From: an uncultured Methylophilaceae bacterium
GTDB lineage: Bacteria; Pseudomonadota; Gammaproteobacteria; Burkholderiales; Methylophilaceae
Direction of reading: 5' to 3'
DNA length: 64,000 nt
Assembly: GCA_903834185.1 (NCBI GenBank)
Contig: CAILHX010000008.1
Location: forward strand, 1-64,000
The first letter of the stretch is position 1. Each line of letters opens with the position of its first letter. Below the pieces are notes generated by a model. It saw nothing but the letters and a program-made list of their open reading frames with translations. It had not been told where the DNA came from and did not search any database. A program made the translations under genes and the position numbers. Shown here in pieces: positions 56,099 to 64,000 of the stretch.

Positions 56099-57249
56099 CA
56101 GAAAACCGTTCCATCATCCATAAACAAAACGGCGATGCAGAATACTGCCGTGTATTCAACTCCAGCATTCTGGGCGATGCCTGGCCAGGCATACAACTCT
56201 ATTACCCACCGGTGAAGTACGCACCCTCGCTGGGCATATATGAGGATATAGAAGCCGCCTCGCTACGGATGAAAAAGCATGCGCACGCAACCAATGCGCA
56301 TACTTTGATATTCGATCTGGAAGATGGCTGCCATCTGAAAGAGCTCAGCCGTACCCTGCTCAGGCAGGAATTACCTCACTTGCAACATAGAAAAGACGTC
56401 ACGATTGCGTTGCGGGTGAATCCGTTCCGCACCGATGAATATGAACGTGACATCGAACTGATCAAGGATATGGCGGATTTCATTGATGTGGTAATGCTAT
56501 CCAAGGCCGGGGAAGCCTACGGTGCGGCGGAAGTCCGCGACCTTTCCAACCTGCTTGTCGGCTGGAATAGCAAAATGACCATACAACCGATCATTGAGCA
56601 TCCCAAATCGCTCAAGATCGCGCCTGATCTCATGCAGTACAACACGGTCAAGCATGTGGTGTTCGGTATCCATGACTTTTCCAAAGCCATGGGCATCCAT
56701 ATCACCCCTGAACACTGGCCGGAGGAGCTTAATTACTTTCTCAACCAGATCATGTTCGAAGCGCGTATCGCAGGTAAGGGCGTCATCGGCGGCGTGGAAA
56801 CGCTGATCGGCTCCAGCAGCATGCCGGATAAATATGTCGAACCGCACGATGTGCGCCGCTGGCTGGATCTGCATGGTGAACATGAATCGCGCGTGGTTTA
56901 TAAGCATGCCTGCCAGGAAGCGGCGATGGGCCTGACCGGCAAGCAGGTGATACACCCCAGCCATATTCATTTATGCAAAGTCGCCTATACGCCTTCGCCC
57001 ACCGAGATCGCAGTAAAAGTACGCATCCTCAAGGCCGCGATCGAAGCAGATGCCTTACTCGGCGGTGCAATCAAATTCGAAGGCGAGATGCTGGATCCAC
57101 CCATGTTCGGCAAGGCATTGCAAACCTTGCTGCGTGCGCATGCTTTACGCGCGCTGAGCGCAAGAGATGTGGAATTTGCCATGACCGTACTGCAATTGAT
57201 GCCTACGCAAGTGATCCGTGAAAACTGGCCATACGGTTCCATCCTATAG
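56095..57249 (+). CDS. CitE/HpcH-family CoA-ester lyase (paralogue C)
   Basis: 384-residue CitE-fold protein, longer than paralogues A and B. Motif LIFDLEDGCHLKELSR is intact, as are the metal-site Glu in IIEHPKSL and the Asp in FGIHDFSKAMG; the second half contains a long insert (ETLIGSSSMPDKYVEPHDVRRWLDLHGEHESRVVYKHACQEA) before KQVIHPSHIHLCKVAYTPS. Substrate unknown: a malyl-, methylmalyl- or citramalyl-CoA type ester is likely. It is translationally coupled to sdhE and is followed directly by an acyl-CoA ligase that could make its substrate. Confidence 0.82.
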   Translation: MTENRSIIHKQNGDAEYCRVFNSSILGDAWPGIQLYYPPVKYAPSLGIYEDIEAASLRMKKHAHATNAHTLIFDLEDGCHLKELSRTLLRQELPHLQHRKDVTIALRVNPFRTDEYERDIELIKDMADFIDVVMLSKAGEAYGAAEVRDLSNLLVGWNSKMTIQPIIEHPKSLKIAPDLMQYNTVKHVVFGIHDFSKAMGIHITPEHWPEELNYFLNQIMFEARIAGKGVIGGVETLIGSSSMPDKYVEPHDVRRWLDLHGEHESRVVYKHACQEAAMGLTGKQVIHPSHIHLCKVAYTPSPTEIAVKVRILKAAIEADALLGGAIKFEGEMLDPPMFGKALQTLLRAHALRALSARDVEFAMTVLQLMPTQVIRENWPYGSIL

Positions 57250-57259
57250 GGAGATCATG

Positions 57260-58897
57260 ATGAATGCCCCACAACGTTTTGAGCCATTCGATCCATGGAT
57301 ATGGAATGTCCCGCAATATCTTAATATCGGCGTAGCCTGTACTGACGCCCACCTGAACACACCTGTCGCGTCCGGCATTGCCATGATCGTGGAAGATGAC
57401 ACTTTAGGAACCGCCCAACTCTCCTTCGCGGAACTGGCCGACCGCACCAGCCGTTTTGCACAGTTGCTCAGGCAGATGAACGTGGCTGTGGGCGATCGTG
57501 TATTGATCCGGCTGCCCAACTGCCTGGATTACCCGACCGCATTTCTGGGAGCGATGAAACGAGGCGCAGTGTCGGTTCCCACTTCAACGCTACTCACTGC
57601 CGAAGAGGTGGCCTATCTGGCGAAAGACTCCGGCGCTTCGGTGCTGGTCACTGACAAAGCCGCATGGGCACAGTTGAAAAGCCAGTTGCAAGATGCCCCC
57701 AATCTGCGTCATGTACTGCTTTCCGGTAAGGGTGAGATTGCGCCAAGCCCGAACTTGAATGTGCTTGACCTGGAAAATGCGTTAGCTGCGATCAGCGCAT
57801 GGGAACCACCCCATCCCACATTAGCCAACGACCCCGCCTATCTGGTTTATACATCCGGCACCACCGGCTATCCCAAGGGAGTATTGCACGCCCACCGCGC
57901 ACTGATAGGCCGTACCCCTGCTTCGCGCTACTGGTTCGATTTTGCCAGGGAAGGCGACCGCATCATGCATTCCGGAAAATTCAACTGGACCTACGTGCTG
58001 GGATCAGGGCTGATGGATCCGCTATACCTGGGCAAAACAGTGATTGTGCACGAAGGCAAGAACGACGCACAAACCTGGCTGCAGCTTATCGCCAAACATC
58101 AAGCGACAATCTTCGTCGGCGTACCCACCATTTACCGTCAGATATTACAGAAGACGCAGATGACAGCCAAGGATGTGCCTACCTTGCGTCACTGCATGAG
58201 TGCAGGCGAGCATTTATCTGACGAGGTGCTACAGCAATGGCACCAACGCTTCGGCATGGACATCTATGAAGCCGTAGGGATGTCAGAATTCTCCTATTAT
58301 TTAAGTCAGAGCAAAGCGCGTCCCATACGTCCTGGATCTGCAGGATTTCCGCAACCCGGTCATGGCATCAAGTTACTGGATCCGGAGTCCATGCAGGAAG
58401 TACCGGTTGGCACGGAAGGCATGATTTGTGTACCCGACGACGACCCCGGACTTTTTCTGGATTACTGGAACCTTCCGGAAGAGTCTGCGAAACTAAGGCA
58501 CGATGGCTGGTTCTTCACCGGAGATTTTGCACGCTACGATACCGATGGATACATCTGGTTCCTGGGGCGCAAGGACGACATCATCAAAAGCTTTGGCTAC
58601 CGCGTGTCGCCTTACGAGATTGAGCGTGTGCTCAAAACCCACCCTGCTGTAGCAGATTGCGCAGCGGTGGGAGAGGAGCTTGAAAAAGACAAGGTACTGG
58701 TGGTGGCCTATATCATCCTGCAACCTGACAGCAACGCAGTCGCTGACGATTTCATCGCATTTGGCCGCGAACATCTTGCCGCCTACAAAGCACCGAAAAC
58801 GGTATATCTGGCGACGGAATTCCCGCGTACCAAAAATGGTAAAATCCTGCGCAAAGACCTGAAACCGATCATGGCAACAGCGCGTTCCAATAGATAA
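57260..58897 (+). CDS. Acyl-CoA synthetase (AMP-forming)
   Basis: 545-residue ANL-superfamily ligase. ATP motif LVYTSGTTGYPKGVLHAHRA near residue 205, GMSEFSYYLSQS, FTGDFARYDTDGYIWFLGRKDDIIKSFGYRVSPYEIE and the catalytic Lys in KNGKILRKDL. It resembles medium-size acid/benzoate-type ligases; given its neighbours a C3-C5 acid such as propionate, mesaconate or itaconate is plausible but unproven. The frame extends to 57218; GGGAG suits the ATGs at 57257 or 57260. Confidence 0.87.
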   Translation: MNAPQRFEPFDPWIWNVPQYLNIGVACTDAHLNTPVASGIAMIVEDDTLGTAQLSFAELADRTSRFAQLLRQMNVAVGDRVLIRLPNCLDYPTAFLGAMKRGAVSVPTSTLLTAEEVAYLAKDSGASVLVTDKAAWAQLKSQLQDAPNLRHVLLSGKGEIAPSPNLNVLDLENALAAISAWEPPHPTLANDPAYLVYTSGTTGYPKGVLHAHRALIGRTPASRYWFDFAREGDRIMHSGKFNWTYVLGSGLMDPLYLGKTVIVHEGKNDAQTWLQLIAKHQATIFVGVPTIYRQILQKTQMTAKDVPTLRHCMSAGEHLSDEVLQQWHQRFGMDIYEAVGMSEFSYYLSQSKARPIRPGSAGFPQPGHGIKLLDPESMQEVPVGTEGMICVPDDDPGLFLDYWNLPEESAKLRHDGWFFTGDFARYDTDGYIWFLGRKDDIIKSFGYRVSPYEIERVLKTHPAVADCAAVGEELEKDKVLVVAYIILQPDSNAVADDFIAFGREHLAAYKAPKTVYLATEFPRTKNGKILRKDLKPIMATARSNR

Positions 58898-58899
58898 TC

Positions 58900-60408
58900 A
58901 TGACCATTATTCGCGAACAGGATTTCGTGCAAAGCATCGCCGATGCTTTGCAGTTCATTTCCTACTATCACTCTGCCGATTTCATTGGTGCACTGGGTGA
59001 GGCTTATCAGCGTGAGCAGGCACCTGCTGCCAAAGACGCCATCGCCCAGATACTCACCAATTCACGCATGTGCGCAGAAGGCCATCGTCCGATCTGTCAG
59101 GATACCGGCATCGTCGTTGCCTTTATCAAGGTAGGCATGGGGGTCCGCTGGGAAACAGATAAAAGTCTGGAACAGATGGTGAACCTGGGCGTACATCAGG
59201 CTTATACCGATCCCGATAATACATTGCGTGCCTCCATCGTCGACGACCCTGCAGGCAGCCGTAAAAATACGCGTGACAACACCCCCGCCGTGGTACACGT
59301 GGAACTGGTGCCAGGGAATACAGTGGAGATCAGCATCGCGGCCAAAGGTGGCGGCTCGGAAAATAAAGCCAAATTCGTCATGCTCAATCCATCCGACAGC
59401 ATCGTCGATTGGGTGCTGAAAACCGTGCCCGACATGGGCGCAGGCTGGTGCCCACCAGGCATGCTGGGCATAGGAATAGGTGGTACCGCAGAAAAAGCCA
59501 TGGTACTCGCCAAGCAATCGCTGATGGCGCCGATAGACATACAGGAGCTGCGGCAACGAGGCGCGGCAAACAAGATCGAGGAGTTGCGGCTCGAACTTTA
59601 CGACAAGGTGAACGCCCTGGGAATCGGCGCACAGGGACTGGGTGGATTGACCACGGTACTGGATGTGAAGATACTCGATTACCCCACCCATTCGGCCTCG
59701 CTACCGGTCGCCATAATCCCCAATTGCGCGGCAACCCGCCACGTACATTTCGTACTGGATGGCAATGGTGCCGCCACATTCGAGCGGCCTGACCTGAATC
59801 TATGGCCCAAAGTCGACTGGGTACCCAGCCCGCAGGCGAGACGGGTGAATCTCGATACCATTACGCGTGAGCAGATCGCGGAATGGGAACCGGGTGAAGT
59901 ACTGTTGCTCAGCGGAAAATTGCTTACCGGCCGTGACGCCGCGCACAAACGCATCGCAGACTTATTGGCAAAAAGCGAGCCGTTACCGGTGGATTTCACC
60001 AACCGCTTCATTTATTACGTCGGCCCGGTTGATCCGGTGCGTGACGAAGTAGTCGGCCCCGCAGGGCCGACAACCGCCACGCGCATGGATAAATATACCG
60101 ACATGATGCTGGCAAAAACCGGCTTGTTGGGCATGATAGGCAAGGCTGAACGCGGCGAGACAGCGTTGCAAGCCATCCGCAAATACCGCTCCACCTACCT
60201 TATTGCGGTCGGCGGCGCGGCCTATCTGGTCGCCAAGGCGATCAAATCATCGCGCGTGCTGGCATTCGCCGACATGGGCATGGAAGCGATCTACGAATTC
60301 GAGATCAAGGATATGCCGGTGACTGTAGCGGTTGATACGCAGGGAAATTCAGTGCATCAGACCGGGCCGGAACTATGGCGTAAAAAGATTGCGATGATGC
60401 CTGTATAG
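58900..60408 (+). CDS. fumA: Fumarate hydratase, class I
   Basis: 502-residue oxygen-sensitive [4Fe-4S] fumarase that hydrates fumarate to malate. Fe-S ligand Cys occur in ICQDTGIVVAFIKVG, GWCPPGMLGIGIGG and IPNCAATRHVHF; the C-terminal catalytic part has YVGPVDPVRDEVVGPAGPTTATRMDKYTDMML. It completes succinate to malate with SdhCDABE and malic enzyme in the same run. No stable fumarase C is seen here. Confidence 0.95.
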   Translation: MTIIREQDFVQSIADALQFISYYHSADFIGALGEAYQREQAPAAKDAIAQILTNSRMCAEGHRPICQDTGIVVAFIKVGMGVRWETDKSLEQMVNLGVHQAYTDPDNTLRASIVDDPAGSRKNTRDNTPAVVHVELVPGNTVEISIAAKGGGSENKAKFVMLNPSDSIVDWVLKTVPDMGAGWCPPGMLGIGIGGTAEKAMVLAKQSLMAPIDIQELRQRGAANKIEELRLELYDKVNALGIGAQGLGGLTTVLDVKILDYPTHSASLPVAIIPNCAATRHVHFVLDGNGAATFERPDLNLWPKVDWVPSPQARRVNLDTITREQIAEWEPGEVLLLSGKLLTGRDAAHKRIADLLAKSEPLPVDFTNRFIYYVGPVDPVRDEVVGPAGPTTATRMDKYTDMMLAKTGLLGMIGKAERGETALQAIRKYRSTYLIAVGGAAYLVAKAIKSSRVLAFADMGMEAIYEFEIKDMPVTVAVDTQGNSVHQTGPELWRKKIAMMPV

Positions 60409-60442
60409 AAAAGCAAGGCTTGTCACACGCTATAATTGAGGT

Positions 60443-60976
60443 GTGAAATTACAAAATAAAAGACTGCATGCGGATATCTACTGGCTGGCGCACCCTCCAT
60501 GCAGCGGGGCATTCCATCAATGGCTGGTTGACACCGGCTCGCTGACAGCCCGGCTGATGAGCCGCTGCAGCAATTTTGCGGTCAAACATGTGTATCAATA
60601 CTGGGCAAAGCCCACACCGGATGAAGCGGCTTTGCTTGGGCTGCAGGATGGGCAAACGGCCTTGATACGTGAAGTATGGCTGCAGAATGGCGAGGTTCCA
60701 CTGGTATTTGCCCGTAGTATCCTTCCCCGCCACAGCCTGCGCGGCGTATGGTGCAAACTCGGGCGGCTGGGCAATCGGCCACTTGGCGCAGCCTTGTTTG
60801 CAGATGCTGGCGTGCTGCGCAGGCCGTTGGCTTTTCGCAAACTATCGGCACATCACCCGCTACGTGCACATGCGCCGCAAGCCAAATGGGCGCGCCGCTC
60901 GGTGTTCATGCGCGATGGCCGCTCTATTCTGGTGACCGAGGCATTCCTGCCCGCGGTACTGGATCTCCCCGCATGA
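60443..60976 (+). CDS. ubiC: Chorismate--pyruvate lyase
   Basis: 177-residue UbiC, producing 4-hydroxybenzoate for ubiquinone. Conserved [21 protein letters not shown] at about 27-47, VREVWLQ-like [21 protein letters not shown] and the C-terminal [23 protein letters not shown]. Start is GTG at 60443. A TATAAT box at 60431-60436 ends only 6 bases before it, so a transcript from that box would be leaderless. Confidence 0.9.
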   Translation: MKLQNKRLHADIYWLAHPPCSGAFHQWLVDTGSLTARLMSRCSNFAVKHVYQYWAKPTPDEAALLGLQDGQTALIREVWLQNGEVPLVFARSILPRHSLRGVWCKLGRLGNRPLGAALFADAGVLRRPLAFRKLSAHHPLRAHAPQAKWARRSVFMRDGRSILVTEAFLPAVLDLPA

Positions 60977-61821
60977 AATTATCGCTTTATATACGACTGA
61001 TGCGGCTGGACAAGCCTATCGGCATCCTTTTGCTGCTATGGCCTACGCTATGGGCATTGTGGATCGCAAGCGCCGGTCACCCGGATACCAAAGTTTTTGC
61101 GATATTGGTGCTGGGCACGATACTGATGCGTTCAGCGGGTTGCGTGATGAATGATTACGCCGATCGTGATTTCGATCTGCATGTAGAGCGCACCAAAAAC
61201 CGGCCGCTGACCGCAAAGCTGGTGACGGCGCGAGAGGCATTGTTATTGGCAGCAGGTCTATCATTGCTGGCTTTTGCACTGGTAATGCAGTTAAACCGTT
61301 TGACGGTGTTACTGTCCGTTCCTGCCTTATTGCTGGCAGCGAGCTATCCTTTCAGCAAACGTTTTTTTGTTGTGCCGCAGGCATATCTGGGCATCGCGTT
61401 CGGCTTCGGCATGCCCATGGCTTTTGCCGCGCAGACCGGTGCAGTGCCAACGCTGGCCTGGTGGATGCTGTTGGCGAATGTGTGCTGGTCGCTAGCCTAC
61501 GACACGGAATATGCAATGGTAGATAGGGATGACGACATTCGCATAGGCATTCATTCATCTGCACTGTTTTTCGGGCGTTTCGAAGTGTTGGCGATCATGC
61601 TGTTTTATACGGGCATGCTGATTATTCTTGCCGTAGCTGGCTTATTGGCCAAATTGCATTGGCCTTATTATGCAGGGCTGCTGACAGCAGCGTTGATAGC
61701 GCTTTATCATTACACGCTGATACGCGAACGTAAGCGTAGCGCCTGTTTCAAGGCATTTCTACACAATAATTGGCTGGGCGCAGCGATTTTTGCAGGTTTA
61801 GTATTTAATTTTGCTGCTTAA
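60973..61821 (+). CDS. ubiA: 4-Hydroxybenzoate octaprenyltransferase
   Basis: 282-residue membrane prenyltransferase attaching the polyprenyl tail in ubiquinone synthesis. Asp-rich motifs [20 protein letters not shown] (near 60-80) and [20 protein letters not shown] (near 175-195) bind Mg-diphosphate; 8-9 hydrophobic helices. The start overlaps the ubiC stop by 4 bases; the frame is open upstream inside ubiC but that part is not conserved. Confidence 0.95.
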   Translation: MKLSLYIRLMRLDKPIGILLLLWPTLWALWIASAGHPDTKVFAILVLGTILMRSAGCVMNDYADRDFDLHVERTKNRPLTAKLVTAREALLLAAGLSLLAFALVMQLNRLTVLLSVPALLLAASYPFSKRFFVVPQAYLGIAFGFGMPMAFAAQTGAVPTLAWWMLLANVCWSLAYDTEYAMVDRDDDIRIGIHSSALFFGRFEVLAIMLFYTGMLIILAVAGLLAKLHWPYYAGLLTAALIALYHYTLIRERKRSACFKAFLHNNWLGAAIFAGLVFNFAA

Positions 61822-61880
61822 GCAATACTAGAGGCAGCGCATGGCATATGCGTTTCATTGGAATTTAGTCACAATTTCGT

Positions 61881-61910
61881 TTGACATGGCGAGCAACTAT
61901 GCCATACAAT
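61881..61910 (+). promoter_or_regulatory. Sigma-70 promoter of rplM-rpsI
   Basis: TTGACA (61881-61886) and TACAAT (61905-61910) with an 18-bp spacer; perfect -35 and 5 of 6 at -10. Start near 61917, leader about 33 nt. Confidence 0.78.
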
Positions 61911-61949
61911 CGCCCCCTTCATTTTTGTAGCAAGCGTAGTTGGAAATAT

Positions 61950-62393
61950 ATGAAAACCTTAACTGCCAAAACTTTTTCTGCCAAGTCGCACGAAGTGCAA
62001 CGCGACTGGTTCGTAGTAGATGCCGCCGACCTGGTACTAGGCCGTCTGGCGAGCGAAATCGCACGCCGTCTGCGCGGTAAGCATAAAACCATTTATACGC
62101 CACACGTGGATACGGGTGACTATATTATTGTCGTGAACGCTGAAAAGATCCGTGTCACCGGCAATAAAGCGGAAGGCAAGATTTACCATCGTCACTCCGG
62201 CTTCCCTGGCGGCATTTATAGCAGCACTTTTGCACAGATGCAAAATCGTTTTCCAGGCCGTGCGCTGGAAAAAGCGGTGAAGGGCATGTTGCCAAAAGGC
62301 CCACTGGGTTACGCCATGTTCAAAAAACTCAAGGTGTATGCAGGTGCTACCCATGAGCATGCAGCTCAGCAACCAAAAGCATTAGTGATCTAA
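61950..62393 (+). CDS. rplM: 50S ribosomal protein L13
   Basis: 147 residues: [65 protein letters not shown] and [24 protein letters not shown] are the L13 signature. The open frame extends to 61881, but the ATG at 61950 matches the family start and lies downstream of the promoter. Confidence 0.98.
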   Translation: MKTLTAKTFSAKSHEVQRDWFVVDAADLVLGRLASEIARRLRGKHKTIYTPHVDTGDYIIVVNAEKIRVTGNKAEGKIYHRHSGFPGGIYSSTFAQMQNRFPGRALEKAVKGMLPKGPLGYAMFKKLKVYAGATHEHAAQQPKALVI

Positions 62394-62403
62394 GGATATT
62401 CCC

Positions 62404-62796
62404 ATGATAGGCAATTACAATTACGGTACCGGCCGACGCAAAAGCTCAGTAGCTCGTGTCTTTATTAAATCGGGCAAAGGCAACATTGTCGTTAACGATA
62501 AACCAGCTGATGAATACTTCTCGCGTGAAACTTCACGTATGGTATTGCGCCAGCCTTTAGAGTTGACCGACAACCTGAACACTTTCGACATTCTGGTGAA
62601 CGTGGTTGGCGGTGGCGAATCCGGTCAAGCAGGTGCGGTACGACATGGCATTACCCGTGCGCTGATTGAGTATGATGCAGCGCTGAAATCAACACTGAGC
62701 AAAGCCGGATTTGTTACCCGCGATGCTCGTGAGGTAGAGCGTAAGAAAGTTGGCTTGCACAAGGCTCGTCGTCGCAAACAATTCTCCAAACGCTAA
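62404..62796 (+). CDS. rpsI: 30S ribosomal protein S9
   Basis: 130 residues: [49 protein letters not shown] and the basic tail [14 protein letters not shown] whose last Lys-Arg reaches the P-site tRNA. Standard rplM-rpsI pair. Confidence 0.98.
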   Translation: MIGNYNYGTGRRKSSVARVFIKSGKGNIVVNDKPADEYFSRETSRMVLRQPLELTDNLNTFDILVNVVGGGESGQAGAVRHGITRALIEYDAALKSTLSKAGFVTRDAREVERKKVGLHKARRRKQFSKR

Positions 62797-62817
62797 TTTC
62801 AGCGTCGTTCAGAAAAA

Positions 62818-62848
62818 GCCGCATGGGTTAAACCATAGCGGCTTTTTT
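62818..62848 (+). terminator. Intrinsic terminator of rplM-rpsI
   Basis: GCCGCATGG and CCATAGCGGC pair with a one-base bulge around the loop GTTAAA and are followed by six T, about 20 bases after the rpsI stop. Confidence 0.85.
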
Positions 62849-62949
62849 GTTGTCCTTGTTTTTTATTGTCTTGGCCTTTTTATTGCCTTTATGGGAGCCC
62901 GTGCTTTAACATGCGCGCAGGTAAAAAATTTAGATAAGTGAGTATGCAC

Positions 62950-63984
62950 ATGAATAAAGTCAAAATAGGAATCGTAGGCGGTACCGGATATACCGGCGTG
63001 GAATTGCTGCGCTTGCTGGTTCAGCATCCCCATGCCGAAATCACCGCGATCACTTCGCGCGGCGAAGCCGGGCAAAAAGTGAGCGCCATGTTTCCCAGCT
63101 TACGCGGCCATGTAGACCTGCCGTTTACCGACCCCGCAAAGGCTAATCTCAAGGAATGCGACGTGGTGTTCTTCGCCACACCGAATGGTATAGCCATGCA
63201 GCAGACACAAGAGTTGCTGGATGCAGGCGTAAGAGTCATCGACCTGGCCGCCGACTTCCGTATCAAGGATATCGCCACCTGGGAAAAATGGTACGGCATG
63301 AGCCATGCCAGCCCGAAGCTGGTGGCTGAAGCAGTGTACGGTTTACCGGAGATCAACCGCGCTCGGATTAAAACCGCGCGCCTCGTCGCCAACCCCGGCT
63401 GCTACCCAACCGCTGTGCAGTTGGGTTTTTTACCGTTGCTTAAAGCGGGTCTGGTGGATACCTCCCATCTTATCGCCGATGCCAAATCAGGCGTAAGCGG
63501 TGCAGGGCGCAAGATGGAAACCAGCATTATGTTTGCCGAAGCCGGTGACAATTTCAAGGCTTATGGTGTGCCCGGTCACAGACATCTGCCCGAAATCAGC
63601 CAGGGACTTGCGAGCATGTCGGCCAGCCCCATCAATCTCACATTTGTACCGCACCTGACGCCGATGATAAGGGGCATACACGCCACCCTGTATGCCACAT
63701 TGAAAACATCAGCCGATTTGCAGGCTCTATTCGAGCAGACCTATGCAGATGAGCCTTTCGTAGACGTGCTGGCAGCAGGCGCTCACCCCGAGACGCGCTC
63801 GGTGCGTGGTTCCAATCACTGCCGCATCGCTGTACACAGGCCACAGGATGGTGATACTGTGGTGGTGTTATCAGTGATTGATAATCTGGTGAAAGGCGCT
63901 GCAGGCCAGGCCGTACAAAACATGAATCTGATGCTGGGTTACCCTGAAACCACCGGACTGGAAAGTGTACCTCTGATGCCATGA
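62950..63984 (+). CDS. argC: N-acetyl-gamma-glutamyl-phosphate reductase
   Basis: 344-residue NADPH-dependent enzyme of arginine synthesis. Nucleotide motif [18 protein letters not shown] at the start, catalytic Cys in [26 protein letters not shown] and the [11 protein letters not shown] region. In-frame starts at 62938 (GTG), 62944 and 62950; a GTGAG sequence is spaced for 62950. rpsI-argC adjacency is common in Betaproteobacteria. Confidence 0.96.
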   Translation: MNKVKIGIVGGTGYTGVELLRLLVQHPHAEITAITSRGEAGQKVSAMFPSLRGHVDLPFTDPAKANLKECDVVFFATPNGIAMQQTQELLDAGVRVIDLAADFRIKDIATWEKWYGMSHASPKLVAEAVYGLPEINRARIKTARLVANPGCYPTAVQLGFLPLLKAGLVDTSHLIADAKSGVSGAGRKMETSIMFAEAGDNFKAYGVPGHRHLPEISQGLASMSASPINLTFVPHLTPMIRGIHATLYATLKTSADLQALFEQTYADEPFVDVLAAGAHPETRSVRGSNHCRIAVHRPQDGDTVVVLSVIDNLVKGAAGQAVQNMNLMLGYPETTGLESVPLMP

Positions 63985-64000
63985 AGCGACTTTTCCGCAG
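63981..64000 (+). CDS. Possible start of a downstream gene (cut by window edge)
   Basis: An ATG at 63981 overlaps the argC stop (ATGA) and opens a frame MKRLFR that leaves the window. Only six codons are visible, so this is no more than a likely coupled start. Confidence 0.3.

Noticed and set aside
1-64000. CRISPR arrays, tRNA/rRNA genes, insertion sequences, prophage
   Set aside because: No regularly spaced repeats, no cloverleaf-like sequence in the gaps, no transposase or integrase reading frame was found.

Overview
The window is about 64 kb of gene-dense, roughly 50% GC chromosome from a Gram-negative bacterium. Outer-membrane porins, lipoproteins and an Mla-type lipid-transport operon show the cell type. 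Gene content and order (fmdB-DUF502-aspS, ssb/MFS/uvrA, rplM-rpsI-argC, ubiC-ubiA, an FdsGBACD formate dehydrogenase, sdhCDABE next to a GntR regulator) point to Betaproteobacteria. A Nitrosomonadales lineage such as Methylophilaceae or Gallionellaceae is my best guess, but no diagnostic marker gene is present. I saw no rRNA, tRNA, insertion sequence, prophage or CRISPR array.

Layout. 0-1 kb: start of a porin (cut by the window edge) and yjbQ. 1-4.5 kb: MlaE/MlaF/MlaD/lipoprotein ABC operon. 4.5-7.9 kb (minus): fmdB-DUF502-aspS, and ssb. 8-26 kb: a urea island. It holds a transporter-like hybrid histidine kinase (NCS1 permease fused to kinase and receiver) with a LuxR-type response regulator, a small lipoprotein, and a co-directional run porin-urtABCDE-ureDABJCEFG. 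26-30.5 kb: YajR-like MFS exporter and uvrA. 30.5-36.5 kb (minus): NAD-dependent formate dehydrogenase fdsGBA-fdhD-fdsD. 36.6-38.6 kb: mtgA, aroE, a rhodanese. 38.6-43.3 kb: glnA, a small secreted protein, ntrB, ntrC. 43.3-43.9 kb: cysC. 44-60.4 kb: a central-carbon block. A minus-strand operon (citE-like, mesaconyl-CoA hydratase-like, citE-like, prpB, prpC, prpD) faces a GntR gene followed by malic enzyme, sdhCDABE, a third citE-like gene, an acyl-CoA ligase and class I fumarase. 60.4-64 kb: ubiC, ubiA, rplM, rpsI, argC and the first bases of another gene.

How it fits together. Urea is taken up (porin, UrtABCDE), hydrolysed by nickel urease, and the ammonia assimilated by glutamine synthetase under NtrBC. 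Regulatory signals read directly from the sequence link these parts. (i) glnA has two GCAC-N7-GTGC NtrC-type boxes and a sigma-54 promoter. (ii) A similar box and a sigma-54-type promoter sit in the 246-bp gap after ureG, and the promoter is followed only by about 70 nt and a strong terminator, so a nitrogen-controlled small RNA is predicted. (iii) A 16-bp inverted repeat, TACGT-N6-ACGTA, lies at nearly the same distance from a -10 box in front of both the sensor kinase and the porin/urt/ure operon, making it the likely operator of the orphan response regulator. (iv) A sigma-54-like element overlaps the apparent first ATG of the sensor kinase, moving its start to 8202.

The carbon block joins the methylcitrate cycle to the succinate-fumarate-malate part of the TCA cycle and to three CitE-family proteins plus a MaoC-type hydratase. 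It is probably controlled by the GntR/HutC regulator through an inverted repeat in the shared promoter. One CitE paralogue has lost the usual DLED motif.
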